A stretch of DNA of 64,000 bases from Bacillota bacterium (GTDB lineage Bacteria > Bacillota > DSM-12270 > Thermacetogeniales > Thermacetogeniaceae). The stretch spans positions 1 through 64,000 of the forward strand of contig JARYLU010000003.1 of the NCBI GenBank assembly GCA_029907475.1. The letters are read 5' to 3'. A program made the position numbers and the translations under genes. The notes under the pieces were generated by a model, which saw nothing but the letters and a program-made list of their open reading frames with translations, searched no databases and was not told the DNA's origin. Position 1 is the first letter of the stretch; each line of letters starts with the position of its first letter. Positions 16,062-24,699 of the stretch are shown here, piece after piece.

Positions 16062-16743
16062 GCTGGACACATACAAACCCTTGCGGGAGGTTGTCTTTGA
16101 AACCCTGAGGGAGGCCATCATCAACGGCACGCTGCGTCCCGGGGAGAGGCTGATGGAAATCCAGCTGGCGGAGGAGCTGGGAGTGAGCCGGACCCCCGTC
16201 CGGGAGGCGATCCGGAAACTGGAACTGGAGGGGTTCGTGGTGATGGTGCCCCGGAAAGGGGCTTATGTTGCCGGGATTTCCCTCAAAGACATCGCGGATG
16301 TCTTCGAAGTGCGGGCATCCCTTGAAGCCCTTGCGGCCGGTCTGGCAGCGGAGCGGATTACCGGGGAGGAGCTCGAAGAGCTGGAGCGGATCCTTGTACG
16401 CAAGGCGAAGATCATCGAAGAGGAAAACCTTTCTCTTTTTGTGGAATCTGACAGCAAATTCCACGATACCCTGTATCAAATGAGCCGGAATCAGCGCCTG
16501 ATCCAGATTTTGAGCAACCTCCGGGACGAGATCCAGCGTTTCCGGGCGGTATCACTTGCGTATCCCGGCAGGATGCGGGAGGCGCTTGAGGAGCACCGCA
16601 AGATTGTCGAGGCGATCGCCGAACGGGACGTTATCCAGGCCCAGGCGCTGGCCCGGGAGCACATCGAAAATGCGGAAAACAGCCTCCTGGAAGCGGTGCA
16701 GCGCAAACAGGAAATAAAAAAAGAAGAGGGCGAACAATACTAG
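16027..16743 (+). CDS. GntR-family transcriptional regulator (FCD domain)
   Basis: The 238-residue protein has an N-terminal winged helix (GERLMEIQLAEELGVSRTPV, REAIRKLELEG) and a C-terminal all-helical FCD ligand domain of the FadR subclass (residues about 85-220, with an ExRxxLE-type start at FEVRASLEALAAG and later HDTLYQ). FCD regulators usually bind small organic acids. The reading frame overlaps ispE, so the two are probably cotranscribed. It occupies the slot held by purR in Bacillus, but it is not a PurR homologue. The target is unknown. Confidence 0.88.
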   Translation: MGKAERRLLPVKLDTYKPLREVVFETLREAIINGTLRPGERLMEIQLAEELGVSRTPVREAIRKLELEGFVVMVPRKGAYVAGISLKDIADVFEVRASLEALAAGLAAERITGEELEELERILVRKAKIIEEENLSLFVESDSKFHDTLYQMSRNQRLIQILSNLRDEIQRFRAVSLAYPGRMREALEEHRKIVEAIAERDVIQAQALAREHIENAENSLLEAVQRKQEIKKEEGEQY

Positions 16744-16753
16744 CAGAGGAGAT

Positions 16754-17542
16754 GTGAAGGTGATCGACGGGGTTAATGCGGTAGTTCTGGCGGGGGACGG
16801 CGGCTTTCAGGACCCGTCCGCGCCGGCCGGTGAGCTGGCGGGCAAAGCCCTCCTCCCCATCGGCTCCCGTTTCATGGTGGATTACGTGGTGACGGCCCTG
16901 AAAAATTGCGCGGAGGTCCGGAAAATCGTGCTGGTAGGGCCGGAGGCGCTCTACCCGTTCTACGGAGAAGAATCCGGACTGCTGTTCGCCGCACCGGGTT
17001 CCTCTCCTTTAGAAAGTTTTGCTGCCGGCGTGGCGGCTCTGGATGAGGAAAACGAAACCCCGTGGGTTCTGGCCTGCACCGGGGACGTGCCTTTCCTCAC
17101 CCCTGCCGCAGTCGCGGATTTTCTCGACAGGTGCCGGGAGCGGGAGGCTGGCCTTTATTACCCGATTATCCCCCGCGAAGTTGCGGAAAAACGCTTTCCG
17201 GGGGTCAAACGCACCTATGCCCGGCTCCGGGAGGGAACCTTTACGGGAGGCAACCTTTTCCTTCTAGACAGGAGGATTTTGCAGTCCTGCCTCCCAAAGG
17301 CGGAGGAATTCGTCCGCCTCCGGAAAAACCCGGCCGCGCTGGCCCGGCTGGTCGGATTCGAAATCCTTGGGAAATATCTCTTCGGCATCCTTTCAGTAAA
17401 GGAGATAGAGCGGCGTGTTTCGGAATTGTTCGGTGTACAGGGGGCAGCCGTTATCAGTCATTATCCTGAAATCGGAGTAGATGTTGATAAACCGGCAGAT
17501 CTGGCGCTTGCCCGGAATCTGCTCGCTCCTTCTGAAACGTGA
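16754..17542 (+). CDS. Nucleotidyltransferase family protein (MobA-like NTP transferase fold)
   Basis: The 262-residue protein has the NTP-transferase layout: VVLAGDGG near the N-terminus, GKALLPIGSRFMVDYVV, and a central CTGDVPFLTP with the metal-binding Asp. It would transfer a nucleotide to a phosphorylated substrate, but the loop differs from the GxGTRM of true sugar nucleotidyltransferases and the substrate is unclear. The GTG at 16754 or the one at 16760 could start it; AGAGGAG lies 16745-16751, so 16760 has better spacing. It follows the GntR gene by ten bases and lies just before spoVG. The C-terminus (GVDVDKPADLALARNLL) is typical of this family. Confidence 0.75.
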   Translation: MKVIDGVNAVVLAGDGGFQDPSAPAGELAGKALLPIGSRFMVDYVVTALKNCAEVRKIVLVGPEALYPFYGEESGLLFAAPGSSPLESFAAGVAALDEENETPWVLACTGDVPFLTPAAVADFLDRCREREAGLYYPIIPREVAEKRFPGVKRTYARLREGTFTGGNLFLLDRRILQSCLPKAEEFVRLRKNPAALARLVGFEILGKYLFGILSVKEIERRVSELFGVQGAAVISHYPEIGVDVDKPADLALARNLLAPSET

Positions 17543-17586
17543 AGGGAATTTGGCGGGGCCGGGGTTGTGAAAATTTTCATGAGGCT

Positions 17587-17615
17587 GCAGGAATCTCCCA
17601 TGTGATGGAGAATAC
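17587..17615 (+). promoter_or_regulatory. Sigma-H promoter of spoVG
   Basis: GCAGGAATC (17587-17595), 11 bases, GGAGAATAC (17607-17615). The sigma-H consensus is RnAGGAwWW, 11-12 bases, RnnGAATww; only the last base of each half deviates. spoVG is a classical sigma-H gene in Bacillus. Confidence 0.78.
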
Positions 17616-17657
17616 ATTCACTAACAGAAAACCTCAGGCAGGAGGGGTGGTTAAGGG

Positions 17658-17912
17658 GTGCAAGTGACAGATGTACGGATCCGGAGGGTCAACCAGGAGG
17701 GGAAGATGAAGGCCATTTGTTCCGTGACCTTCGACGATGCTTTTGTGGTCCACGACGTGAAGGTGGTAGAGGGACAGAAGGGACTTTTTGTTGCCATGCC
17801 CAGCCGTCGGACACCGGCAGGAGAATTCCGGGATATTGCCCACCCCATTTCGGCAGATGCAAGGGAACTGATCCAGAGCGCAGTTTTAAAAGCCTACCAG
17901 GAGGCAATTTAA
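17658..17912 (+). CDS. spoVG: Septation/RNA-binding regulator SpoVG
   Basis: The 84-residue protein is a typical short Spo[20 protein letters not shown] at the start, then [22 protein letters not shown]. SpoVG affects asymmetric septation and binds nucleic acids. The GTG at 17658 has AGGAGGGG eight bases upstream and matches the family's start. The gene has its own promoter and is the first sporulation gene of the conserved cluster leading to glmU. Confidence 0.95.
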   Translation: MQVTDVRIRRVNQEGKMKAICSVTFDDAFVVHDVKVVEGQKGLFVAMPSRRTPAGEFRDIAHPISADARELIQSAVLKAYQEAI

Positions 17913-18421
17913 ATTTTCCCGCCGGCAGGTGTCCTCCTCTGAAAGGGAGGGGATGAACTGCTGCAGGCTGGTGGTGGAGCAGTGTGCGGGGGGATGTTTC
18001 ACTCCATCTGTTACCGCATTGATGAGGAGGACGGATTTAAGGCGGGGTGTTCTTCGGGAAATGGTGCTACAGGACTTAAAAAGGGGTAATCTCCCCTTTT
18101 TTGTTTCATGTCCCCGGAAAGATTTTTTTACATGCGGCGGGAACCTTTCCCCGGCGTAGGACTGAAAAGAAGGGGTTCTTCTTAAGAAATGCTCCGGAAT
18201 CTTAAAGGAAATGGATATTTAGTGTAGAAAAAATAGTCCAGGCGGTTTCCTCCGCCTTGCCCTCCCCGGGCCGTGAAGGATTTTTTTTAAGTGGAGGGCA
18301 ATTTAACTCATGCCGGAAATGGGAACGATATTAAGGTCATGATTTGTTGCGAAAAAAGCACGGCAGGAATACAATAATACCGGTTCAAATCCCCGGTCCA
18401 TCAAAAGGGGGCTCGGACTTA
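17913..18421 (+). other. Long gene-free leader between spoVG and glmU
   Basis: About 510 bases lie between the spoVG stop and the glmU ATG. No open frame has a convincing ribosome site. The segment 17940-18080 is G-rich with several short self-complementary runs and ends in a terminator (18079-18102). Downstream, TGCCCTCC (18258-18265) pairs with GGAGGGCA (18293-18300). The layout, potential structure and then terminator before a biosynthetic gene, would fit a regulatory leader, but I recognise no known riboswitch class. Confidence 0.4.
18079..18102 (+). terminator. Rho-independent terminator between spoVG and glmU
   Basis: AAAAGGGG (18079-18086) pairs with CCCCTTTT (18093-18100) across a six-base loop and runs into further T. 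Confidence 0.75.
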
Positions 18422-19807
18422 ATGCAGGGGGTAGGAGCAATTATCCTGGCTGCAGGTCAGGGAAAGCGGATGAAATCGGAAATTCCGAAGGTACTGCACC
18501 GCATTGCGGGGGCGCCCCTGATTTGCCACGTGCTGGGTGCCGTCGAAGAAGCCGGTATTAAAGAAATTATTGTCGTCACCGGTCAGGGAGCGGAGCTTGT
18601 GCAGAAAACGCTGGGAGCGGGGTACCGGTACGCCTGCCAGGCGGAACCCCGGGGGACCGGGGATGCCGTGGCAAAGGCTCTTCCCCTCCTTTCTCCGGAG
18701 TGCCGCGAGGTTCTGATCCTGTGCGGTGATACACCCCTCCTCAGACCTCAGACCTTGCTCCGGTTAATCGAGGCCCGGCGTACGGCGGGCGCTCCTGTTG
18801 CAGTTTTAACAAGCAACCTTGAGAATCCATGGGGTTACGGGCGCATTTTGCGGGATGAGGGGGAGCGCGTGCTGGCGATCGTCGAAGAAACCGATGCCAC
18901 TCCCGGGCAAAAGGAGATCAAAGAGGTCAACGCGGGGACTTACGTCTTTGCGAGGGAATCTTTAGAAGATACGATTTCGAAGCTGCGTCCCGAAAACAGG
19001 CAGGGGGAGTATTATCTCACCGACTGCGTTGGGTTTTTATGTGCCAGGCGGCAACCTGTTAACGCCGTAAGTGCCCCGCCTGAAGAAATCCAGGGGATCA
19101 ATACCAGGGAGGAGCTGGCCGCGGCGGCGCGTCTCCTCCGGCGCCGGGAGTGTTCGCGCTTGATGGAGGCAGGGGTTACCATCCTCGACCCCGAAACAAC
19201 CTATCCCGACCGGGGGGTGGAAGTCGGCCGGGACACCGTCATTTATCCTTTTACTTTTATTGAGGGTAAAACGAAGGTGGGTCGGGGGTGCCTCCTCGGG
19301 CCCGGCACGCGGCTGCTGGATTGTACCCTCGGCGATGGGGTGGAAGTCCAGTATTCTGTAATCACCTCGTCAACGGTAGGAGACCGCTGCCAGATCGGCC
19401 CCTTTGCTTACCTTCGCCCCGGGAGCATCCTGGCCGAAGGGGTGAAGGTCGGAGATTTTGTGGAACTGAAAAAGGCGGTTGTAGGAGCAGGGAGCAAAAT
19501 TCCGCACTTGAGCTACGTCGGCGACGCCGTCATCGGATCCGGCGTGAATGTAGGGGCCGGAACGATTACCTGTAATTACGATGGTGTTCAGAAGCACGAA
19601 ACGCGCATCGAAGATGGAGCTTTCATCGGAAGCAATACCAACCTTGTTGCCCCGGTAACCGTCGGGAAAGGTGCCGTGACCGGTGCAGGCTCTACGATCA
19701 CCAGAAACGTTCCGCCCGGTGCTCTCGCTGTGGAGCGGGCGCGGCAGGTTGTGATTCCGAACTGGGAAAAGAAGAAAGCAGAGAAAGGAAAGACCCATGG
19801 AGATTAA
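18422..19807 (+). CDS. glmU: Bifunctional GlcNAc-1-P uridylyltransferase / GlcN-1-P acetyltransferase
   Basis: The 461-residue protein has an N-terminal uridylyltransferase domain ([20 protein letters not shown], with the GxGxRM loop) and a C-terminal left-handed beta-helix ([39 protein letters not shown]) that binds acetyl-CoA. It makes UDP-GlcNAc for peptidoglycan. The ATG at 18422 has an AAAAGGGGG site about ten bases upstream and gives the family's usual length; the longer frame to 18344 has no site. prs follows 22 bases downstream. Confidence 0.95.
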   Translation: MQGVGAIILAAGQGKRMKSEIPKVLHRIAGAPLICHVLGAVEEAGIKEIIVVTGQGAELVQKTLGAGYRYACQAEPRGTGDAVAKALPLLSPECREVLILCGDTPLLRPQTLLRLIEARRTAGAPVAVLTSNLENPWGYGRILRDEGERVLAIVEETDATPGQKEIKEVNAGTYVFARESLEDTISKLRPENRQGEYYLTDCVGFLCARRQPVNAVSAPPEEIQGINTREELAAAARLLRRRECSRLMEAGVTILDPETTYPDRGVEVGRDTVIYPFTFIEGKTKVGRGCLLGPGTRLLDCTLGDGVEVQYSVITSSTVGDRCQIGPFAYLRPGSILAEGVKVGDFVELKKAVVGAGSKIPHLSYVGDAVIGSGVNVGAGTITCNYDGVQKHETRIEDGAFIGSNTNLVAPVTVGKGAVTGAGSTITRNVPPGALAVERARQVVIPNWEKKKAEKGKTHGD

Positions 19808-19829
19808 AAGGGCAGAAGAGGGGATCGGT

Positions 19830-20777
19830 ATGCCGCTTTACACGAAAAAACTAAAAGTTTTCACGGGAAATGCTAATCCGCGCCTGGCGGAGGAAATTAC
19901 GGAATATCTCGGTATTTCTCTTGGGAGTGTTCAGGTAAGCCGCTTCAGCGACGGAGAAATTTCTGTGGGGATCAATGAGAGCGTCCGGGGGGCAGATATT
20001 TTTCTGATTCAACCTACCTGCCCCCCTGTCAATGAAAACGTGATGGAGCTTTTAATTATGATGGATGCCTTGCGCCGTGCTTCGGCGCGGCGAATTTGCG
20101 TCGTCCTCCCTTATTACGGTTACGCCCGTCAGGATCGAAAACTTAAGGCGCGCGACCCCATCACCGCGAAGCTTCTGGCCAATCTGATCACGGCTGCGGG
20201 GGCGGGCCGGGTCGTGACGATGGATCTCCACGCCGGTCAAATTCAGGGGTTCTTCGACATTCCGGTGGATCACCTGCCGGGGGTTCCGATCCTGGCCGAG
20301 TACTTCCTGAGTCTCGAACTGGTCAACCTCGTTGTTGTATCCCCCGATGTCGGGGGGGTGACCCGGGCCCGGGATCTGGCCAGCCGCCTCGGGGCTTCCA
20401 TTGCAATCATTGATAAACGGAGGCCGAAGCCGAACATTTCGGAGGTGCTCCACATCATCGGGGAAGTGGAGGGAAAAACGGCCATAATCATTGACGATAT
20501 TATTGATACTGCGGGAACGATCACGCAGGGAGCCGAAGCGCTCCTGCGGCATGGAGCCCGGGATGTTTATGCCTGCTGCACCCATCCGGTTTTTTCCGGT
20601 CCCGCCCGGAAACGCCTCGAAGCCTCTCCGCTTAAAGAGGTCGTTGTCACCAATACGATTCCGGTTCCTCCGGAAAAGTTTTTTGCGAAATTAAAGGTAC
20701 TTTCTGTAGCGCCCCTTATGGGGGAGGCCATCATCAGGATCCACGAGGACCTTTCAGTAAGCAAACTTTTCGATTAG
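19830..20777 (+). CDS. prs: Ribose-phosphate pyrophosphokinase
   Basis: The 315-residue enzyme makes PRPP from ribose-5-phosphate and ATP. Visible motifs are [28 protein letters not shown] with the ATP-binding region, [12 protein letters not shown] and the PRPP loop [13 protein letters not shown]. The ATG at 19830 gives exactly the usual family length and has GAGGGG about eight bases upstream; a further ATG at 19797 overlaps the glmU end. The stop overlaps the end of the convergent PRC-barrel gene by four bases. Confidence 0.95.
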   Translation: MPLYTKKLKVFTGNANPRLAEEITEYLGISLGSVQVSRFSDGEISVGINESVRGADIFLIQPTCPPVNENVMELLIMMDALRRASARRICVVLPYYGYARQDRKLKARDPITAKLLANLITAAGAGRVVTMDLHAGQIQGFFDIPVDHLPGVPILAEYFLSLELVNLVVVSPDVGGVTRARDLASRLGASIAIIDKRRPKPNISEVLHIIGEVEGKTAIIIDDIIDTAGTITQGAEALLRHGARDVYACCTHPVFSGPARKRLEASPLKEVVVTNTIPVPPEKFFAKLKVLSVAPLMGEAIIRIHEDLSVSKLFD

Positions 20778-21505
20778 TTTATGGGGCCCTCCTTATTCGT
20801 TACTTGCTCTTGAGGTGCGGGAGTTTCGGGCTTTACACCTGTTTCTGGCCGGGATCCCTGCTCATTGTCTCTTGCGGGTGTCTGGAGGTCCCGGGGAGAA
20901 ATCTCTTCCTCCTTCAAGGAATGGTTCTGTAACTGCCGCGTCTTTTGGACAAGGCGGGTTGTGCTCTCCTTCAAACTTTTTACGGTTTCCGTCAACTTTC
21001 CCTCGCCTCTCGTGAGTGCCGCCTCAGCCCCATTTCGTACCACCAGGATATCCTGGCCAATGGTACGCACCTCCTGGGCAGGAAGCACCCCCCTTCCTTT
21101 CAAGAGCCCTTCTCCAAAGCGACCACCTACTTCAAAAGCCGTAATTTTTCCTGTGTCAGGATCGACAAGAAATTCTTCTACATAACCAAGGGCGGTCCCT
21201 CCCTCGGTAATGACGCGGGCGCCCCGCAGCTTGACCTGTTCCTTGACCAGGTTCAAGATTTGGGGGAGACTCGTTAGTTTTTCTGCACTGCCGATCTTCT
21301 GGATGGTGAGGGCGTTGTTTCCGACGCTGACCACGTGGGGATAGGGAATCACTTTTTGCTCGGAGAAGAAACCGCTCCGCTGGACGAGGAGCGCCGCTAC
21401 TTCTACGGTTTGGGGATTGATTACCAGCCCCCGAATCCTCCCGATTTCTTTTCCCTCCTCCAGGCTGACCACCGGGAGAGAAAGAAACTGCCGGCCCTTC
21501 CGCAT
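20774..21505 (-). CDS. PRC-barrel domain protein
   Basis: The 243-residue protein has two PRC-barrel repeats: residues about 5-80 ([18 protein letters not shown]) and about 90-165 ([34 protein letters not shown]). A coiled, charged tail with Pro/Glu-rich end follows. PRC barrels of this sort occur in sporulation proteins of the YlmC/YmxH type and in RimM; the partner is unknown. An AGGAGGCG site precedes the ATG. It lies on the opposite strand to its neighbours inside the otherwise collinear glmU-prs-rplY-pth block and is absent from that position in Bacillus. Confidence 0.8.
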   Translation of the reverse strand: MRKGRQFLSLPVVSLEEGKEIGRIRGLVINPQTVEVAALLVQRSGFFSEQKVIPYPHVVSVGNNALTIQKIGSAEKLTSLPQILNLVKEQVKLRGARVITEGGTALGYVEEFLVDPDTGKITAFEVGGRFGEGLLKGRGVLPAQEVRTIGQDILVVRNGAEAALTRGEGKLTETVKSLKESTTRLVQKTRQLQNHSLKEEEISPRDLQTPARDNEQGSRPETGVKPETPAPQEQVTNKEGPIN

Positions 21506-21712
21506 TTGATTCGCCTCCTGATTTCTTGAAATTAGTCTAATGAGAACTTGCTCAGGGTAAATTAAAAAAAGAGAAGAGTTTTTTGTTTAAGTATATTGGT
21601 CCAGGCTTTCAGGTATGACTCGGGCGCGCCGAACTCCTCCTTGCAAAAGTCTTTCGAGGCCGAAACTTGATTTTTCCCCGGAAGTAACGCTAAACTAGGG
21701 AAGAGGCCCGGG

Positions 21713-21741
21713 TTGACTTGATTTTTTTATAGAAGTAACTA
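21713..21741 (+). promoter_or_regulatory. Possible promoter of rplY-pth
   Basis: TTGACT (21713-21718) and TAACTA (21736-21741) are separated by 17 bases. The -35 is good and the -10 poor. TATAGAAG is repeated directly at 21728 and 21740. Confidence 0.4.
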
Positions 21742-21788
21742 TAGAAGCAATTACGGAAATAATTTAAAGAAAAAAAGGGGGTTAATTG

Positions 21789-22430
21789 ATGGAAACCATC
21801 ACCCTGCGTGCCCGGCCCAGGGCGCGTAGCACGAAAGGCGGCTTGAAAATGTTGCGCCGCCAGAGGCTGCTGCCGGCGGTTGTCTACGGAAAGGAGGCAG
21901 GAAACGTTCTCGTCCAGGTCCCCGCCCAGGCACTGGCCAATATCCTTGCCAACCACAGTATTGGCAGCACCTTAATTAACCTTGAAGTTTCGGATGGGGA
22001 GAAGAGTGAGCCGGAATCTTACCTTGTGATGATCCGCGAGGTCCAGCTTGAACCCCTGCGCCAGGAAATGTTGCATGTTGATTTTTTCCAGGTTTCGCTA
22101 ACCGAGGAAATTGAAACCGGGATTCCCGTCCATTTGGTGGGAGAGGCTCCGGGCGCTAGAGAGGGGGGCGTACTGCAGCATATGCTTCGGGAGGTTAGGG
22201 TGTCGTGCTTGCCGACCCGGCTTCCCGGGCGGATAGATGCCGACATCAGCAACCTGGGCGTTGGAGACCAGTTGACTGTAGCCGATCTCCAAGCGCCGGC
22301 TGGCGTAAAAATCCTGGATGATCCGGAAAGCATCATTGTGCTTGTGGTACCACCTGTCATTGAAGCCCCCGAAGCCGAGGAGGAGGCGGCCGAGGCAGGC
22401 GGGGTTGCTCCGGAGCCGGGAGAGGAGTAA
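21789..22430 (+). CDS. rplY: 50S ribosomal protein L25 (Ctc/TL5 type)
   Basis: The 213-residue protein has an N-terminal L25 domain that binds 5S rRNA (RARPRARSTKGGLKMLRRQ, then LPAVVYGKEAGNVLV) and a C-terminal TL5 beta domain (HLVGEAPGAREGGVLQHML). The length is that of the two-domain Ctc form. ATG 21789 has AAAGGGGG upstream. The tail is Glu/Ala-rich. It sits between prs and pth exactly as ctc does in Bacillus, and its stop abuts the pth start. Confidence 0.93.
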   Translation: METITLRARPRARSTKGGLKMLRRQRLLPAVVYGKEAGNVLVQVPAQALANILANHSIGSTLINLEVSDGEKSEPESYLVMIREVQLEPLRQEMLHVDFFQVSLTEEIETGIPVHLVGEAPGAREGGVLQHMLREVRVSCLPTRLPGRIDADISNLGVGDQLTVADLQAPAGVKILDDPESIIVLVVPPVIEAPEAEEEAAEAGGVAPEPGEE

Positions 22431-23072
22431 ATGCTCGGGCTGCTCCGGAGGCTTCTTTCCCGTACCGATCAGGATATGCCGGGAGGGCAGCGGATCATCT
22501 GCGGGCTGGGAAACCCGGGCCCCCGCTACGCAAAGACGCGCCATAACGTGGGGTATGAAGTGGTGGTGCGGCTTGCAGGCGCCAACCGGGGTGATTGGCT
22601 GACATACCGGCACCTGGCACGGCTCTGTTCCCTGGAAATTAACGGTGTGCCTGTCCTGCTGGTCCAGCCTTTAACCTTTATGAATTTAAGCGGGTCTGCC
22701 CTCCGGCCCCTTGCAAAGAAACGCGGCCTTAAGCCCAGTTCTCTACTGGTTGTATGCGATGACCTGGATCTGCCCTTCGGCGCACTCCGCCTCCGCGCCC
22801 GGGGGAGCGCAGGCGGTCACCGGGGTCTCCAGTCCATCATCGATCACTTGCAGACCCAAGATTTCCCGCGGCTTCGCATCGGAATCGGCCGCCCCCTAAC
22901 CGGCGGGGATGAGGCAAATTACGTCTTGAGTCCATTTACAAGAGAAGAGCAGGATTTGCTGGAAGGGATCCTCGACCAGGCCGCGGCTGCCGCCCGGGTC
23001 TGGGCAACGGAGGGAATCGAAGTTGCCATGAACCGCTTTAACAGGCGGCGCGAAGACCTGGGCTCCACTTAG
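22431..23072 (+). CDS. pth: Peptidyl-tRNA hydrolase
   Basis: The 213-residue enzyme frees peptides from peptidyl-tRNA that drops off the ribosome. Key motifs are ICGLGNPGPRYAKTRHNVGY with the catalytic His at residue 38, PLTFMNLSG and SAGGHRGLQSI. The ATG follows the rplY stop with no gap and uses GGAGAGGAG in the end of rplY. The N-terminus is about 18 residues longer than in most homologues, and an internal in-frame ATG (22476) could give the shorter form. Confidence 0.94.
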   Translation: MLGLLRRLLSRTDQDMPGGQRIICGLGNPGPRYAKTRHNVGYEVVVRLAGANRGDWLTYRHLARLCSLEINGVPVLLVQPLTFMNLSGSALRPLAKKRGLKPSSLLVVCDDLDLPFGALRLRARGSAGGHRGLQSIIDHLQTQDFPRLRIGIGRPLTGGDEANYVLSPFTREEQDLLEGILDQAAAAARVWATEGIEVAMNRFNRRREDLGST

Positions 23073-23191
23073 CTGCGTATGGATCAATCTCCTTTTGGTT
23101 AAACTAAAAAGTGCTTACCGCCTTGCTTTGTTTCTGCAGCAGCAGGTACACAAATGGCGGGAGGCGAGTTTAACCTTAAGGGGGTGAAAAA

Positions 23192-23581
23192 ATGGCAGAA
23201 GAAGGAGGGAACCGCGGTAATGCCGCCGGTTGGTCCCGGATCGTAGGAGAAGGCTGGCTTGCCCACATCATCAGATTTATCGTGGCGGCGATTGTGCTCA
23301 TGGTGGTAAGCTATATTACGCCCGGTTTTACCCGACTCAGTTTTTGGTACGCCTTGCTGGCCGCAATTTTGATTGCCGTCATCGGCTATGGCCTTGAGAC
23401 CATCTTTGGGCGCAATATTTCTCCCTACGCGCGGGGCGGTATCGGTTTTATTGTCTCTGCGGTAATCTTTTACCTGATCCAGTTCGTGATTCCGGGAATG
23501 CGCGTTACAGTCATTGGCGCCTTGATTGCCGCGGCCATTGTCGGCATCATCGATATGTTCGTACCAACAGGACTTCGCTGA
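23192..23581 (+). CDS. Phage-holin-family membrane protein (YvlD-like)
   Basis: The 129-residue protein has four hydrophobic segments (IIRFIVAAIVLMVVSYI, FWYALLAAILIAVIGYG, IGFIVSAVIFYLIQFVI, VIGALIAAAIVGIIDM) and charged ends. It matches the small four-helix family annotated as phage holin 4-2 or YvlD, most of which are chromosomal membrane proteins rather than lysis proteins. AAGGGGGTG lies upstream of the ATG. It sits where the sigma-F regulator fin is found between pth and mfd in Bacillus, but it is unrelated to Fin. Confidence 0.75.
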   Translation: MAEEGGNRGNAAGWSRIVGEGWLAHIIRFIVAAIVLMVVSYITPGFTRLSFWYALLAAILIAVIGYGLETIFGRNISPYARGGIGFIVSAVIFYLIQFVIPGMRVTVIGALIAAAIVGIIDMFVPTGLR

Positions 23582-23615
23582 AGCCACCGGCTGTGGAAGA
23601 AACAGCAATTTAAGA

Positions 23616-23640
23616 CCCCGCCTCTCCGGCGGGGTTCGTC
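23616..23640 (+). terminator. Terminator after the holin-like gene
   Basis: CCCCGCC (23616-23622) pairs with GGCGGGG (23628-23634) around a TCTCC loop, followed by TTCGTCTTTG. Confidence 0.65.
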
Positions 23641-23668
23641 TTTGTTCTGCGCGGCCTGGCAATACGAA

Positions 23669-23697
23669 AACCCCGCTTCTCCAGCGGGGTTCATTTG
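23669..23697. terminator. Second, near-identical hairpin (tandem terminator)
   Basis: AACCCCGCT (23669-23677) and AGCGGGGTT (23683-23691) flank the same TCTCC loop as the hairpin 53 bases upstream. It may terminate transcription from both sides, as the ImmA gene converges here. Confidence 0.6.
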
Positions 23698-23732
23698 TGC
23701 GGCAAGGCTTATTGCTCTGGCTTTTTATTTCG

Positions 23733-24245
23733 TCACGCGGAAATTTCCAGCTCCTCGAGCCTGTTGACCAGCGCCCCTAAGGATACCCCGAACAATTTCT
23801 TGATTTCCTCGATTTGCGTAAAATCGCTCACTATTCCCATGATTTCGCGGAGCCATTCCGCCGGCATGAGCAGTTCTTCCGCAAAAATATCAGCTTCTTT
23901 ATCAAGGATGTATCTCTCCGCATCGTTAAGTTTATCTTTGGCCAGGGTATCTACATCATAAATTTCGAAATGGCCTAACTTAATGTGCCCGAGCTCGTGG
24001 GCGAGTGACCACCTGTCCCTTCCTTCATCGCCTGAAAGATAAACACTTACAACGTACCTCCCTCTTTTCCTGTCCTTTAATGCAACTGCACATTTTAAAT
24101 CAGATGTTTTATGGGACGAAATAATTACTCCCTCCTGCCTGGCAATTTCTTCTACAGGAACGGGGGGAGTCGAGATATTGTACTTCCTTACCAGGCTTTT
24201 AGCTTTCGCTCTCGCAAGATCTTCCCTGATCCGACATGGCTTCAA
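23733..24245 (-). CDS. ImmA/IrrE-family metallopeptidase
   Basis: The 170-residue protein has the zinc-binding motif SLAHELGHIKLGH with the HExxH glutamate, and a following DKEADIFAEELLMP segment typical of the COG2856 family. In mobile elements such proteases cleave the partner XRE repressor to switch gene expression. TTG 24245 is chosen because AAGGAGG lies nine bases upstream, whereas the longer frame has none. It is 109 bases downstream of the XRE gene on the same strand, forming the usual pair. No integrase or attachment site is visible, so the pair may control local genes rather than an element. Confidence 0.88.
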   Translation of the reverse strand: MKPCRIREDLARAKAKSLVRKYNISTPPVPVEEIARQEGVIISSHKTSDLKCAVALKDRKRGRYVVSVYLSGDEGRDRWSLAHELGHIKLGHFEIYDVDTLAKDKLNDAERYILDKEADIFAEELLMPAEWLREIMGIVSDFTQIEEIKKLFGVSLGALVNRLEELEISA

Positions 24246-24354
24246 GCAAATCACCCTCCTTGGCAAAAGTCGACTTGAGTTAATTACGTTCGACGTTTTG
24301 TTAAAAATTCCCCCTAATAACTACTTTTTATGACGGGTTTTTCGCTAAATCCTT

Positions 24355-24699
24355 TCAGTCATTATCCACAAGGCTTTTGATCAGCCGCATCACTGCTCTT
24401 CTTTCCCTTTCCGACATTGCCCTGTATGCTCTTCTGATGGTCAGGATATCTTCAGCCATTGGTTCCTCGGGTTTTTCTAAAATAATACCTTTAGGGTCAT
24501 CCGTGAGACCTAAAAGATAGTCAGTGGAGACGTTCAGGGTTTGGGCGATTTTAACCAAACCCTCCACCGAGGGGTATGCTCTGCCCGTTACATATGCGCT
24601 TACGGTCCTACTCGATACCTTAATCTCGTCGGCCAGCTCTTTTTGTTCCATGCGTTTTTCCCGGAGCAGTTTTACGAGACGCTCTCTAAATACAGTCAT
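24355..24699 (-). CDS. XRE-family helix-turn-helix repressor
   Basis: The 114-residue protein has an N-terminal Cro/C1-type helix-turn-helix (LVKLLREKRMEQKELADEIK, VSSRTVSAYVTGRAYPSVEGL) and a short C-terminal helical region rich in Arg and Glu. ATG 24699 is best placed after the AGGGAGG site; the ATG at 24702 is also possible. With the ImmA protease it forms a repressor-protease pair. The target promoter is probably its own AT-rich upstream region and perhaps the divergent gene at 25113. Confidence 0.88.
   Translation of the reverse strand: MTVFRERLVKLLREKRMEQKELADEIKVSSRTVSAYVTGRAYPSVEGLVKIAQTLNVSTDYLLGLTDDPKGIILEKPEEPMAEDILTIRRAYRAMSERERRAVMRLIKSLVDND

Noticed and set aside
17929-18159. 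Small Cys-containing open frame after spoVG.
   Set aside because: It has no well-spaced ribosome site and runs across a rho-independent terminator.
18375-18405. GGTTCAAATCC resembling a tRNA T-arm.
   Set aside because: The arms do not pair beyond two bases and no acceptor, D- or anticodon arm can be built upstream.
23192-23581. Holin-like gene as evidence of a prophage.
   Set aside because: This family is mostly chromosomal, and no phage structural, lysin or integrase gene is nearby.
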